Shown here: positions 50,790 through 59,338 of the stretch, in pieces
Numbering within the stretch: the stretch's first letter is position 1
Layout of the letters: each line of letters begins with the position of its first letter
NCBI RefSeq assembly: GCF_024294785.1
Contig: NZ_JANCLT010000009.1
Coordinates: forward strand, 1 to 64,000
DNA: 64,000 nucleotides
Reading direction: 5' to 3'
From: Ectobacillus ponti
GTDB lineage: Bacteria > Bacillota > Bacilli > Bacillales > Bacillaceae_G
Position numbers and translations under genes: made by a program
Notes under the pieces: generated by a model
Seen by the model: the letters and a program-made list of their open reading frames with translations, nothing else
Database searches by the model: none
What the model was told of the DNA's origin: nothing

Positions 50790-51839
50790 ATGTTTAAAAA
50801 CAAGAAAGCACTTCTTTCTGTAACAGCAGCATCCGCAATTCTGTTGGCAGCAGGCTGCAGCAGCAACTCTACAAGCGGCACAGCAAGCAGCGGCGGCAAA
50901 ACTGACAGCAAGCTTCCAGCAGTGGGCGCAACAATCTATAAATTTGACGATAACTTCATGTCCTATGTACGTCGTGCGATGGAAACTTCCGCTAAGGACA
51001 AAGCAAACCTGATGCTGAACGACTCCCAGAACGACCAAGCGAAGCAAATCGAGCAGGTTGACACATTGATTGCAAAAGGCGCGAAAGTATTGGCAATCAA
51101 CCTGGTTGACCCGAAAGCGGCACAAACAATCATCGACAAAGCAAAGCCAAAGAACATTCCGGTTATCTTCTTCAACAAAGAGCCAGATGCAAGCGTTCTG
51201 AAGGGCTATGACAAAGCGTACTACGTTGGTACAAAGTCTTCTGAAGCAGGCGTAATCCAAGGTGAAATGATCGCGAAGCTGTGGGAAGCAAACAAAGCAA
51301 CTTGGGATAAGAACAAGGACGGCAAGCTGCAATACGTATTGCTGAAGGGCGAGCCTGGACACCCAGATGCTGAAGCCCGTACAAAGTTCGTTGTTAACAC
51401 AGTGAAGGAAAAAGGCATCCAGGTAGAAGAGCTGGCAATGGATACAGCAATGTGGGATGCAACAAAAGCAACTGAGAAGATGGATGCTTGGTTGTCCAAG
51501 TACAACGACAAGATTGAATTCGTAATCGCCAACAACGACGGCATGGCGCTTGGCGCAATTGCTTCCCTTGATAAGGCTGGCAAGTCTGTTCCGGTTGTAG
51601 GCGTTGACGCAATTCCAGAAGCACTGCAAATGATCGAGAAGGGCAAGATGGTTGGTACAGTTCTGAACGACGCGAAGAACCAAGGTAAAGCAACTGTTGA
51701 CCTGTCTGTAAACGCTGCAAACGGCAAGGACGTTCTGGACGGCACACAATGGAAGCTTGACGATTCCAAAGCGGTTCGTGTTCCTTACGTAGAAGTAACA
51801 AAAGACAACATCCAAGTTGGTAAAGACGCTTACAAGTAA
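50790..51839 (+). CDS. mglB: Galactose/glucose-binding lipoprotein of ABC transporter
   Basis: 349 aa. Lipobox [10 protein letters not shown] (Cys about 23). Strongly MglB-like: [64 protein letters not shown], the calcium loop DKNKDGKLQ, and [18 protein letters not shown]. Binds galactose or glucose outside the membrane. Preceded by a large regulatory region with cre sites. Codon use is smoother (more A/T-ending) than neighbours, fitting high expression. Confidence 0.93.
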   Translation: MFKNKKALLSVTAASAILLAAGCSSNSTSGTASSGGKTDSKLPAVGATIYKFDDNFMSYVRRAMETSAKDKANLMLNDSQNDQAKQIEQVDTLIAKGAKVLAINLVDPKAAQTIIDKAKPKNIPVIFFNKEPDASVLKGYDKAYYVGTKSSEAGVIQGEMIAKLWEANKATWDKNKDGKLQYVLLKGEPGHPDAEARTKFVVNTVKEKGIQVEELAMDTAMWDATKATEKMDAWLSKYNDKIEFVIANNDGMALGAIASLDKAGKSVPVVGVDAIPEALQMIEKGKMVGTVLNDAKNQGKATVDLSVNAANGKDVLDGTQWKLDDSKAVRVPYVEVTKDNIQVGKDAYK

Positions 51840-51855
51840 GCCGATATAGAGAAGG

Positions 51856-51930
51856 GCGCCTCGTATATGAGGCGCGCTTCGAACGAAGGAAAAGAAGCTG
51901 CTTTTCCTTCGTTCGGAGCGTTTCTTTTAC
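51856..51930 (+). terminator. Strong hairpins between mglB and mglA
   Basis: First GCGCCTC / GAGGCGC stem, then a nearly perfect 20-bp stem (arms 51875-51894 and 51901-51920, core GAACGAAGGAAAAG) followed by TTTCTTTTA. Acts as partial terminator so that the binding protein is made in excess. Confidence 0.8.
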
Positions 51931-52013
51931 AAATAGGATGAACTAACAGAATGAGAAGCATTCCTGAAATGCTTTCCATATCTCCGAAAATGGTGTGGCA
52001 AGGAGGTCCAAGC

Positions 52014-53516
52014 ATGTCGGAAGTCGGTACACAAAACGTACTTGAAATGATTAATTTGACAAAGCAGTTTCCCGGCGTTCTTGCACTGCAAAACGTGTCT
52101 TTGAAGGTAAAGCGCGGCACAGTGCATGCTCTGATGGGCGAAAACGGCGCAGGAAAATCGACGTTAATGAAATGCTTATTCGGAATTTACTCCATGGACG
52201 AAGGGAAAATCCTGCTCGAGGGCAAAGAGGTGGCATTCGCCAACTCCAAGCAAGCGCTTGAAAGCGGCGTGTCCATGGTGCACCAGGAATTGAACCAGGT
52301 GCGGCAGCAAAATGTTATGGAAAACCTGTGGCTCGGCCGCTATCCGAAAAAGGGCATCTTCGTGGATCATAAGAAGATGTATGAAGAAACAAAGGACATC
52401 TTCAAGGGGCTGGATATCAATACAGATCCGCGTGAAAAGGTAAGCAACCTGTCTGTATCCGAGATGCAGATGATTGAAATTGCCAAGGCGGTTTCCTACA
52501 ATTCCAAGGTTATCGTAATGGATGAGCCGACGTCCTCTTTGACGGAGCGCGAGGTTGATCACTTATTTAAAATCATCAACAAGCTGCGCAGCCAGGGTGT
52601 AGCCATTATCTATATTTCACACAAGATGGAAGAAATCCTGAAGATTTCTGATGAAGTTACGATCATGCGTGACGGCCAGTACATCGCGACAAAGAGCGCG
52701 AAGGAGCTGACAACAGATGAAATCATCAAGCTGATGGTGGGCCGTGACCTGTCCCAGCGCTTCCCGGCTAAGGAGAACAAGCCAAAGGATGTCATTTTGA
52801 AGGTATCCAACATGACGGCATCCACACAGCCATCCTTCCAGGATGTCAGCTTCGAGCTTCGCAAGGGAGAAATTCTTGGCGTAGCCGGTCTTGTAGGCTC
52901 CAAGCGTACAGAGGTAGTCGAAGCGCTGTTCGGATTGCGCGGCATTACGTCCGGCAAAATTGAAGTGCACGGCAAGGAAGTCAAAAACGACTCGCCACAG
53001 CACGCGATTAAGAATGGCTTCGCACTTGTAACAGAAGAGCGCCGTACAACAGGTATCTTCCCGCAGCTGAGCATCAGCTTCAACTCGGTGATTTCCAACC
53101 TGGGCAAGTATCGGAAAGGCGTATTCCTGTCTGATGCCGAGGTGGGCAAAGACACGCAATGGGTCATCGATTCCATGAAGGTCAAGACGCCGAACCAGAA
53201 GACTGCCATCGGCACCCTGTCCGGCGGTAACCAGCAGAAGGTCATTATCGGCCGCTGGCTGCTGACAAATCCGGAGATTCTGCTGTTGGATGAACCGACA
53301 CGCGGTATCGATGTTGGCGCCAAGTTTGAAATTTATCAGCTCATCAACCAGCTGGCGGCAGAGGACAAGGGGATCATCATGATTTCCTCGGAAATGCCGG
53401 AGCTGTTAGGAACAACAGACCGGATCTTGGTCATGAGTAACGGCAGAGTAGCCGGCATTGTGGATACGAAGACGACATCCCAAGAAGAAATTATGCGGCT
53501 GTCAGCCATGTACTAG
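52014..53516 (+). CDS. mglA: Galactoside ABC transporter ATPase (two ABC domains)
   Basis: 500 aa. Domain 1: Walker [10 protein letters not shown], signature [16 protein letters not shown], Walker [12 protein letters not shown]. Domain 2 has the degenerate Walker A ([10 protein letters not shown]), signature LSGGNQQKV and Walker [13 protein letters not shown], the normal MglA/RbsA pattern. ATG at 52014 after AAGGAGG; the earlier ATG at 51951 lies just after the hairpin and lacks a ribosome site. Confidence 0.94.
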   Translation: MSEVGTQNVLEMINLTKQFPGVLALQNVSLKVKRGTVHALMGENGAGKSTLMKCLFGIYSMDEGKILLEGKEVAFANSKQALESGVSMVHQELNQVRQQNVMENLWLGRYPKKGIFVDHKKMYEETKDIFKGLDINTDPREKVSNLSVSEMQMIEIAKAVSYNSKVIVMDEPTSSLTEREVDHLFKIINKLRSQGVAIIYISHKMEEILKISDEVTIMRDGQYIATKSAKELTTDEIIKLMVGRDLSQRFPAKENKPKDVILKVSNMTASTQPSFQDVSFELRKGEILGVAGLVGSKRTEVVEALFGLRGITSGKIEVHGKEVKNDSPQHAIKNGFALVTEERRTTGIFPQLSISFNSVISNLGKYRKGVFLSDAEVGKDTQWVIDSMKVKTPNQKTAIGTLSGGNQQKVIIGRWLLTNPEILLLDEPTRGIDVGAKFEIYQLINQLAAEDKGIIMISSEMPELLGTTDRILVMSNGRVAGIVDTKTTSQEEIMRLSAMY

Positions 53517-53528
53517 GAGGAGACGGAA

Positions 53529-54548
53529 ATGGAACAGGCTTCAAAGCAATCTAATGTGCTCAAATGGCTATTAGATAATGTAATTTATGTTGTAATGGTA
53601 CTTCTTGTAGTCGGGATTGTCATTGCATCCCCAGACTTCTTATCAGTAACGAACTTAATTAACATCTTGAGCCAGGCATCTTCCCGTGTCATTATCGCAC
53701 TGGGTGTAGCCGGCATCCTGATTACTGCCGGAACGGACTTGTCCGCGGGCCGTATGGTTGGTTTGGCAGCGGTTATCTCCGCTTCTATGCTGCAGGCGAC
53801 TGATTATGCATACAAAATGTATCCGCATCTGCCTGACCTGCCATTGTTTGTGCCAATCCTGCTGGCAATGCTTGTAACTGCAGCTCTCAGCGCCCTGAAC
53901 GGCGTAATCGTTTCTAAGTTCCATGTACCTCCATTCATCGCGACACTCGGTATGATGATCGGCGTATATGGTCTGAGCTCCATCTACTTTGACCGCCCGC
54001 CATACGGCGCGCAGCCAATCGGTGGCTTGAGCCAAAAGTTCACAAGCTTCGCGCAGCGCGGTTTTACAATTGGCCAATATGAAGTGCCTTACCTGATTTT
54101 CTATGCAATCATCGTATCTGTCATCATCTGGGTCATCTGGAATAAGACTGAAATTGGTAAGAATATGTACGCAATCGGCGGAAACCCGGAAGCGGCAAAG
54201 GTTTCCGGTGTTAACGTAACAAAGTACCTGATTATCATCTATACAATCGCTGGTCTGCTGTACGGCTTGACGGGTTCTCTGGAAGCAGGCCGTGTCGGCA
54301 GTGCGACAAACAACACAGGTAACATGTACGAGTTGGATGCGATCGCAGCCTGCGTAGTCGGCGGTGTGTCTCTGTCCGGCGGTATCGGTACAGTTCCTGG
54401 CATTGTAACCGGTGTACTCATCTTCCAAATCATCAACTACGGTTTGGCGTTCCTGGGAGTAAGCCCGTACATCCAGTTCATCGTAAAAGGTTTGATCATC
54501 ATCTTGGCAGTTGCCTTCGATATGCGCAAGCACGCAAAGAAGAAGTAA
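53529..54548 (+). CDS. mglC: Galactoside ABC transporter permease
   Basis: 339 aa, about ten membrane segments, BPD_transp_2 family. Seen: ITAGTDLSAGRMVGLAAVIS, VPPFIATLGMMIGVYGLS, AIGGNPEAAKVSGVNV, GGVSLSGGIGTVPG. AGGAGG ribosome site; 12 bp after mglA. Confidence 0.93.
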   Translation: MEQASKQSNVLKWLLDNVIYVVMVLLVVGIVIASPDFLSVTNLINILSQASSRVIIALGVAGILITAGTDLSAGRMVGLAAVISASMLQATDYAYKMYPHLPDLPLFVPILLAMLVTAALSALNGVIVSKFHVPPFIATLGMMIGVYGLSSIYFDRPPYGAQPIGGLSQKFTSFAQRGFTIGQYEVPYLIFYAIIVSVIIWVIWNKTEIGKNMYAIGGNPEAAKVSGVNVTKYLIIIYTIAGLLYGLTGSLEAGRVGSATNNTGNMYELDAIAACVVGGVSLSGGIGTVPGIVTGVLIFQIINYGLAFLGVSPYIQFIVKGLIIILAVAFDMRKHAKKK

Positions 54549-54612
54549 TGTAGTGCATACTAAGAAGCGGCTCCGGCCGCTTCTTTTCATTTTACAGTGG
54601 GGTGGGGAAAGC

Positions 54613-56535
54613 ATGTATACAGGTGTAGATTATTATCCGGAGCATTGGCCGTTCGACATGATGGAGGAGGACATGGAGGGCATCAAGCTGCTCGGCTCCA
54701 ACATGGTTCGCATTGGAGAATTCGCATGGCACAAAATGGAGAAGACCGAAGGGGCGTTTGACTTTTCCTTCTTTGATGATGTCATTGTAAAGCTGAAGCA
54801 GCATGGCCTGGATGTGATGTTCGGCACGCCGACGGCCACATTCCCGGCATGGCTGGCTGCCAAGCATCCTGACATTTTATCCAAGGATGAAAACGGTGTC
54901 ACGCGTGTATTCGGCGGCCGCCGCCAGTATTGCTTCAACTCAAAAACATACCGCGCGTACAGCGCCCGGATTACAGAGAAGCTGGTGCAGCATTACCGCA
55001 ATGAAGAGGCAATTGTCGCCTGGCAGATTGACAACGAGTTCGGCCACGAAGGCAGCGATATGTGCTATTGTGAGCAGTGCCACAGCGCATTCCAGACATT
55101 TTTACAGGAGAAATATAAGAACATTGACGTCTTGAATGAAGCGTACGGAACCATTTTCTGGGGCCAGACCTATAACGATTTCAGTGAAATTCCGGCTCCG
55201 ACCAAAACAATTACCGTGCACAATCCATCCCTGCAGCTCGATTGGGCGCGCTTCCGTTCGCATTCCATCAACAGCTATGCGAATGAAATGGTGGACATCG
55301 TACGCAAGCACAAGGGGGAGCATCAGCTGGTGACGACAAACGTGTCCGGCGGCTTCTTCGGCAAATGGTTCGACCATGAGGAGAACGTCAAGGGCATGGA
55401 CTTCGTGTCCTATGACAACTACCCGGTATGGGGCGGCTTAGTGGAGCCGATCACGCCGGCGGCCATCGCGATGGCGCATGACTTCAACCGCGGCTTGCTC
55501 GATAAGAACTTCTGGATTGTCGAAGAGCTGATGGGGGCACAAGGCCACAACGTCATCGGTTATCTGCCGCGTCCAGATCAGGCAAAGATGTGGTCATATC
55601 AGGCATTTGCCCACGGCTGTACGGATATGCTGTATTTCCGCTGGCGCGGGATGAACAAGGGCACGGAGCAGTTCTGCTACGGCATCGTCGACCACAGCAA
55701 CCGCCGCGGCCGCAAGTACAAGGAAGTGCAGCGCACGTTTGCGGATATCCGTCCGTACGAGAACGTACTGCAGACAGCAATTCAGTCTGATATCGCAGTG
55801 CTGTATGACTATGACAACGTCTGGTCCTGGCGCTTCCAGCAGCAGAGTGCGGGCTTTGATTTCACAAACGAGCTGCTGCGCCTGTATACGCCATTTTTCA
55901 AGCTGAACACACACATGGACGTCATTCCGGCGCACCGCGACTTCTCGAAGTATAAGGTGCTGCTTGTACCGGCGCTGCAGATCATTGATGAGGAACTCGG
56001 CTGCAGATTCACAGAATTTGTCGAGCAGGGCGGAACCATTCTGTTCAGCTTCCGTACAGGATTGAAGGACAAGGACAACAACATTCATTTTAAAATGCTA
56101 TCTCCGGGCTATGTGAAGGATCTTGTCGGCGCGGAAATTGAGGAAATTGAAGCGTTGGCACCGGGCCGCGGCACGACGGTGGCCGGGGGCGGCAAGCAGT
56201 TCGCCTGCGAGGTGTGGCGCGATATTTTGACGCCGACGACTGCCGAAGTGCTGTACAAGTACGAGGATCCGTTCTTCCCGCATGCAGCGGTGACGAAGAA
56301 TCAGTACGGCAAGGGTACGGTGTACTACATCGGCGGCGGCATGGAGGAAGCGCTGGTGGCGGAGATTGCGCGCGAGGTGGTGCAAGCGCAGGGCATTTCC
56401 CATATTGAAAGTCCGGAGGGGCTGGAGGTATATCGCCGTGAGGACCATCTGTTCCTGCTGAACCATACGGATGGGGTGCAGGTGTTTAACGGCATGGAGC
56501 TGGCGCCTTACGAAAGCAAGATTGTAAAAGCCTAA
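54613..56535 (+). CDS. Beta-galactosidase, GH42
   Basis: 640 aa, all three GH42 domains. Catalytic acid/base Glu in WQIDNEFGHEG; nucleophile Glu in NFWIVEELMGAQ. N-terminal VDYYPEHWPFDMMEEDMEGI and the CYCEQCHSAFQ segment with three or four cysteines form the usual zinc site. Followed by the trimerisation and C-terminal beta domains. No signal peptide, so it acts inside on galactosides brought in by the Mgl system or another uptake route. Starts 64 bp after mglC; ribosome site GGGGAAAG. Confidence 0.93.
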   Translation: MYTGVDYYPEHWPFDMMEEDMEGIKLLGSNMVRIGEFAWHKMEKTEGAFDFSFFDDVIVKLKQHGLDVMFGTPTATFPAWLAAKHPDILSKDENGVTRVFGGRRQYCFNSKTYRAYSARITEKLVQHYRNEEAIVAWQIDNEFGHEGSDMCYCEQCHSAFQTFLQEKYKNIDVLNEAYGTIFWGQTYNDFSEIPAPTKTITVHNPSLQLDWARFRSHSINSYANEMVDIVRKHKGEHQLVTTNVSGGFFGKWFDHEENVKGMDFVSYDNYPVWGGLVEPITPAAIAMAHDFNRGLLDKNFWIVEELMGAQGHNVIGYLPRPDQAKMWSYQAFAHGCTDMLYFRWRGMNKGTEQFCYGIVDHSNRRGRKYKEVQRTFADIRPYENVLQTAIQSDIAVLYDYDNVWSWRFQQQSAGFDFTNELLRLYTPFFKLNTHMDVIPAHRDFSKYKVLLVPALQIIDEELGCRFTEFVEQGGTILFSFRTGLKDKDNNIHFKMLSPGYVKDLVGAEIEEIEALAPGRGTTVAGGGKQFACEVWRDILTPTTAEVLYKYEDPFFPHAAVTKNQYGKGTVYYIGGGMEEALVAEIAREVVQAQGISHIESPEGLEVYRREDHLFLLNHTDGVQVFNGMELAPYESKIVKA

Positions 56536-56542
56536 CAAGAAG

Positions 56543-56586
56543 GGTCTGACCCAAACGCTAATGCGTTTTGAGGTCAGGCCCTTTTT
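56543..56586 (+). terminator. Terminator of the mgl-galactosidase operon
   Basis: GGGTCTGACC with AAACGC / GCGTTT and GGTCAGGCCC, then TTTTTT. Also marks the left border of the phage-tail module. Confidence 0.9.
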
Positions 56587-56596
56587 TCATGCCTCG

Positions 56597-56655
56597 TACT
56601 CTCAAAAGTTGAGAGTAACATGACATTGAATGTGAAAGTGTGCAAGTTCTATGAT
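56597..56655 (+). promoter_or_regulatory. Dyad operator and promoter of the tail module
   Basis: TACTCTCAA-AAG-TTGAGAGTA (56597-56617), perfect 9-bp arms, lies 8 bp before -35 TTGAAT (56626-56631), with 18-bp spacer and -10 TATGAT (56650-56655). Looks like a repressor site for a silent tail operon. Confidence 0.6.
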
Positions 56656-56698
56656 TCTTATGTACATGAGCAAGCAAAAAACGAAAGGGGGGAGAGGC

Positions 56699-57142
56699 TT
56701 GTCACTGTTGCAGGAGATCAGCAGCATCAGCGGTTTCATTTCGGAAAAGTATCCGGATGCGGCCGTGCATGAATTTCAGGAGCCGCCCGGTTTGGAAAGC
56801 AATCTGTTTGTCGTGCAGCTGAGGGAGGAGGTCAGGAGAAATGAAACTGCCTCCAGTATGCTGGTCGAACGGCAGTATATCATCACATTCTATGACAGCA
56901 ATGTCGGCCAGGTCATGTCAACCATGGCGGAGCTGAGCCATTATCTGCTCAGCGAACCGATCCATATTCCGACTCTGGAAGCCGGAAGACTATTAAAAAT
57001 AGACTCTTTCACTCTGCAATCGGCGGTTCAAGCAGATGGGGATTTGCTGGCTTGTACAGGAGTCTTTGCCACGCAGTTCCGGGAGCTGCGCCGGATGGAG
57101 CCGGCGGAGAAGGTCGGCCGTGTGCAGATTCAAACGCTGTAA
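56699..57142 (+). CDS. Phage tail terminator/completion protein (XkdJ-like position)
   Basis: 147 aa. Starts at TTG 56699, which has AAAGGGGGGAG just upstream; ATGs at 56651 and 56663 would lie in or at the -10 box. Sequence (SLLQEISSISGFISEKYPDA; RQYIITFYDSNVGQVMSTMA; LACTGVFATQFRELRR) resembles small tail-terminator proteins that sit before the sheath gene in PBSX-like elements. First gene of the module. Confidence 0.68.
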   Translation: MSLLQEISSISGFISEKYPDAAVHEFQEPPGLESNLFVVQLREEVRRNETASSMLVERQYIITFYDSNVGQVMSTMAELSHYLLSEPIHIPTLEAGRLLKIDSFTLQSAVQADGDLLACTGVFATQFRELRRMEPAEKVGRVQIQTL

Positions 57143-57171
57143 ATTTCAAAAGGGGAAAGGAAGGTGCCCGT

Positions 57172-58236
57172 ATGGGTGGAAAATGGGATGCAACTTCATT
57201 GCCGGTGCGTCCGGGCCTTTACATCAACTTCGTAGAGGCGGCTGCCGCACAAATTAAAGGCGGTGCCAGGGGAACCGTTGCGCTGCCGCTGTTCCAATAT
57301 GGCAAGGCTGCAGCCGGAGAGTTTTATACTGTTGAGAAGGAAAAGGAAGCATTCGACCTGTTCGGCAGTGAAGCCGGCCCGGTTATTCTCGTGCTGCAGG
57401 GCGGAGCCAAGGAGGTGCTTGTCTATACAGTGCCAGCGGCCGGAGAAGGAGCGGATGCTGTGAAAAAGCAGCATGCTGACCTGCTGGATGAATTTGAAGC
57501 CCGTCCGTTCAATGTATTCGTGTATCCGGATGAAATTGTCTCTACGCTGCAGGGAGAGGTGCAAAATAAGATTCTCTCCTGGTGCACGCGCAATCGTGAT
57601 GAGGGCAAGCATTTTCTGACGGTGTTCGGCGGCTCGGCGGCAGATGACAAGAATCCGGCAGCCGGGAATACCCGTAGCACGAAGCTGGCTGATCATTATG
57701 CGGTGAACCTGATTACCGGGGTGAGCATGAACGGCAAGGAGTACAGCTCAGCCCAATTTGCCCCGTATATCGCCGGCCTGATTGCCGGTACAGGCATCAA
57801 TAAATCCATTACCTACACGCAGGTGCGGGTGGATGATGTGACGAAGCGCCTGAAGAACAGTGAAATCAAGTCTGCGCTGGAGGCCGGATCCCTTGTGCTC
57901 GTGCATGATGGTGAAAAGGTAAAGGTGGAGCAGGGGCTGGTGACAGGCAAGAAGAAAATCCGGGCCATGCGCGCGCGGCAGGCAGTGGCGATGGATATCC
58001 CCAAAACAGCTTCAGAGTCCTACATAGGCAAGTTGGATAATAATGCGGACGGACAGGTGGCACTGATCTCTGCCATTAAGGCGTACCTGGAGCGGCTGGA
58101 GCTGAACAACGTCCTGACTGATATTGTGGTCGGCCTGGATCCGGGCCGGAAATCAGACGGAGACAGCGTATTCCTGATGATCTCCTTCACGGAAATTGAC
58201 AGTATGGAACGCATTTTCTTGACTATTCAGGTGTAA
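57172..58236 (+). CDS. xkdK: Contractile tail sheath protein
   Basis: 354 aa. N-terminus MGGKWDATSLPVRPGLYINF and the EKEAFDLFGSEAGPVILVLQ, VNLITGVSMNGKEYSSAQFA and C-terminal DIVVGLDPGRKSDGDSVFLM / EIDSMERIFLTIQV blocks are those of XkdK-type sheaths. Forms the outer, contracting sleeve of a myovirus-type tail. ATG at 57172 follows GGAAGGTG. Confidence 0.9.
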   Translation: MGGKWDATSLPVRPGLYINFVEAAAAQIKGGARGTVALPLFQYGKAAAGEFYTVEKEKEAFDLFGSEAGPVILVLQGGAKEVLVYTVPAAGEGADAVKKQHADLLDEFEARPFNVFVYPDEIVSTLQGEVQNKILSWCTRNRDEGKHFLTVFGGSAADDKNPAAGNTRSTKLADHYAVNLITGVSMNGKEYSSAQFAPYIAGLIAGTGINKSITYTQVRVDDVTKRLKNSEIKSALEAGSLVLVHDGEKVKVEQGLVTGKKKIRAMRARQAVAMDIPKTASESYIGKLDNNADGQVALISAIKAYLERLELNNVLTDIVVGLDPGRKSDGDSVFLMISFTEIDSMERIFLTIQV

Positions 58237-58248
58237 GGAGGATATGGG

Positions 58249-58683
58249 ATGCTGGATTCTACACGCGTAATCAATGGAACATTCGGCTATGTGTACCACA
58301 ACGGGGAATGGCTGACAAACATTAAGTCGGCGGAAGCGACAGTGGAAATTGCGAAGGAAGAAATTAAGCGCGCCGGCACACGCTGGACGGCTCATAAAGT
58401 AACAGGGCTGACAGGCTCGGGGACAATCAGCGGCTACAAGGTGACAACGGAGTTTGTGGAGACGATCGGGAAAATTGCGGACGACACAGCAGGCACATTC
58501 ATTACCGAGCTCATTCTGAAGCTGGAAGACCCGGAATCCTTTGGCGCGTACCGCGTGCGTTTAAAGGGTGTCACTTTTGATAAGATTCCGCTCATTAACT
58601 TTGAGGTGGGCTCCCTTGTGGAAGAGGAGCTGCCGTTCAATTTTACAGGCTATGAACTGATTGACACAATCAGCGCAGGCTGA
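58249..58683 (+). CDS. xkdM: Tail tube protein
   Basis: 144 aa inner tube (DUF2001) protein: RVINGTFGYVYHNGEWLTNI, EIKRAGTRWTAHKVTGLTGS, TELILKLEDPESFGAYRVRL, and NFEVGSLVEEELPFNFTGYE. Directly follows the sheath gene with AAGGAGG. A GCAGGCGGG hairpin follows (58691-58714), perhaps limiting readthrough so that tube is made in excess. Confidence 0.9.
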   Translation: MLDSTRVINGTFGYVYHNGEWLTNIKSAEATVEIAKEEIKRAGTRWTAHKVTGLTGSGTISGYKVTTEFVETIGKIADDTAGTFITELILKLEDPESFGAYRVRLKGVTFDKIPLINFEVGSLVEEELPFNFTGYELIDTISAG

Positions 58684-58690
58684 CGCATGA

Positions 58691-58714
58691 AAGCAGGCGG
58701 GCTTTCCCGCCTGC
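58691..58714 (+). terminator. Hairpin after the tube gene
   Basis: AGCAGGCGGG / CCGCCTGCT arms with a CTTTC loop and no T-run. Likely an mRNA stabiliser or weak attenuator. Confidence 0.5.
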
Positions 58715-58739
58715 TGACTACAAAAAGGAGGTCATGAAC

Positions 58740-59132
58740 ATGACATTACAGGTACAGGATGACGTATTGCGGGCATTATTGGGCGCGGACAGCAAACCGG
58801 AACGAGATGTGCCCATGAAGCGATTGGGTGTGAGCTTCCGCATCCGGGCTTTGGACGGCAAAACCATTAATAAAATCCAGGAGCAATGCTCCCACTATAT
58901 CGGCAAAGGCCAAAAGCGCGAAAAGGTGCTCGATGAGGAGCAATTCGGCGCACTGGTCATCCAAAAGGCCTGTGTGGTTCCGGATTGGTCCGCGCGTGAG
59001 CTGATTGAGAAATACGGCACACCGACAGAAGCGATCCTCGGCATCCTGCTGGCGGGCGAGATTGCCAGACTGTCCACGGAAATCATGGACATCAGCGGCT
59101 TCAACAGCGATGAGGACGACGTAAAAAACTAA
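58740..59132 (+). CDS. xkdN: Tail assembly chaperone, short form (XkdN-like)
   Basis: 130 aa from ATG 58740 (AGGAGG 8 nt away; the ATG at 58734 is too close). Helical acidic protein: MTLQVQDDVLRALLG, VSFRIRALDGKTINKIQEQC, and end DISGFNSDEDDVKN. Equivalent to lambda gpG. It stops at TAA 59130 right after the slippery A AAA AAC, and a longer product is made by -1 frameshift (see next entry). Confidence 0.85.
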   Translation: MTLQVQDDVLRALLGADSKPERDVPMKRLGVSFRIRALDGKTINKIQEQCSHYIGKGQKREKVLDEEQFGALVIQKACVVPDWSARELIEKYGTPTEAILGILLAGEIARLSTEIMDISGFNSDEDDVKN

Positions 59133-59317
59133 TCAAATCGGGCGGGGAGGCATTCCTGATCCACGTCATTTTTCAGCGGCACCACATTCCGCCCGATGAA
59201 ATCTACAACAAGCCGGAGGGCGTCAAGCGGTTCATGTATGAGTCGATGCTCCTTCAGCTTGAAGAGGAAGAAAAAGAGCGCAAGGCGCAGGAACGGAAGT
59301 ACTCCTCCAAACGGTAG
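59129..59317 (+). CDS. Tail chaperone -1 frameshift extension (gpGT-like)
   Basis: Frame -1 to xkdN; no start of its own. After slipping at A AAA AAC (59123-59129) the ribosome reads LIKSGGEAFLIHVIFQRHHI then PPDEIYNKPEGVKRFMYESM and a Glu/Lys-rich tail to TAG 59315-59317, adding 62 residues (192 aa in total). A stem TCGGGCGG (59138-59145) / CCGCCCGA (59189-59196) begins 8 nt after the slip site. Long tail chaperones of this type bind the tape measure protein. Confidence 0.82.
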   Translation, partial: LIKSGGEAFLIHVIFQRHHIPPDEIYNKPEGVKRFMYESMLLQLEEEEKERKAQERKYSSKR

Positions 59318-59338
59318 GGAAAGCAGGAGGTGAAGAGT

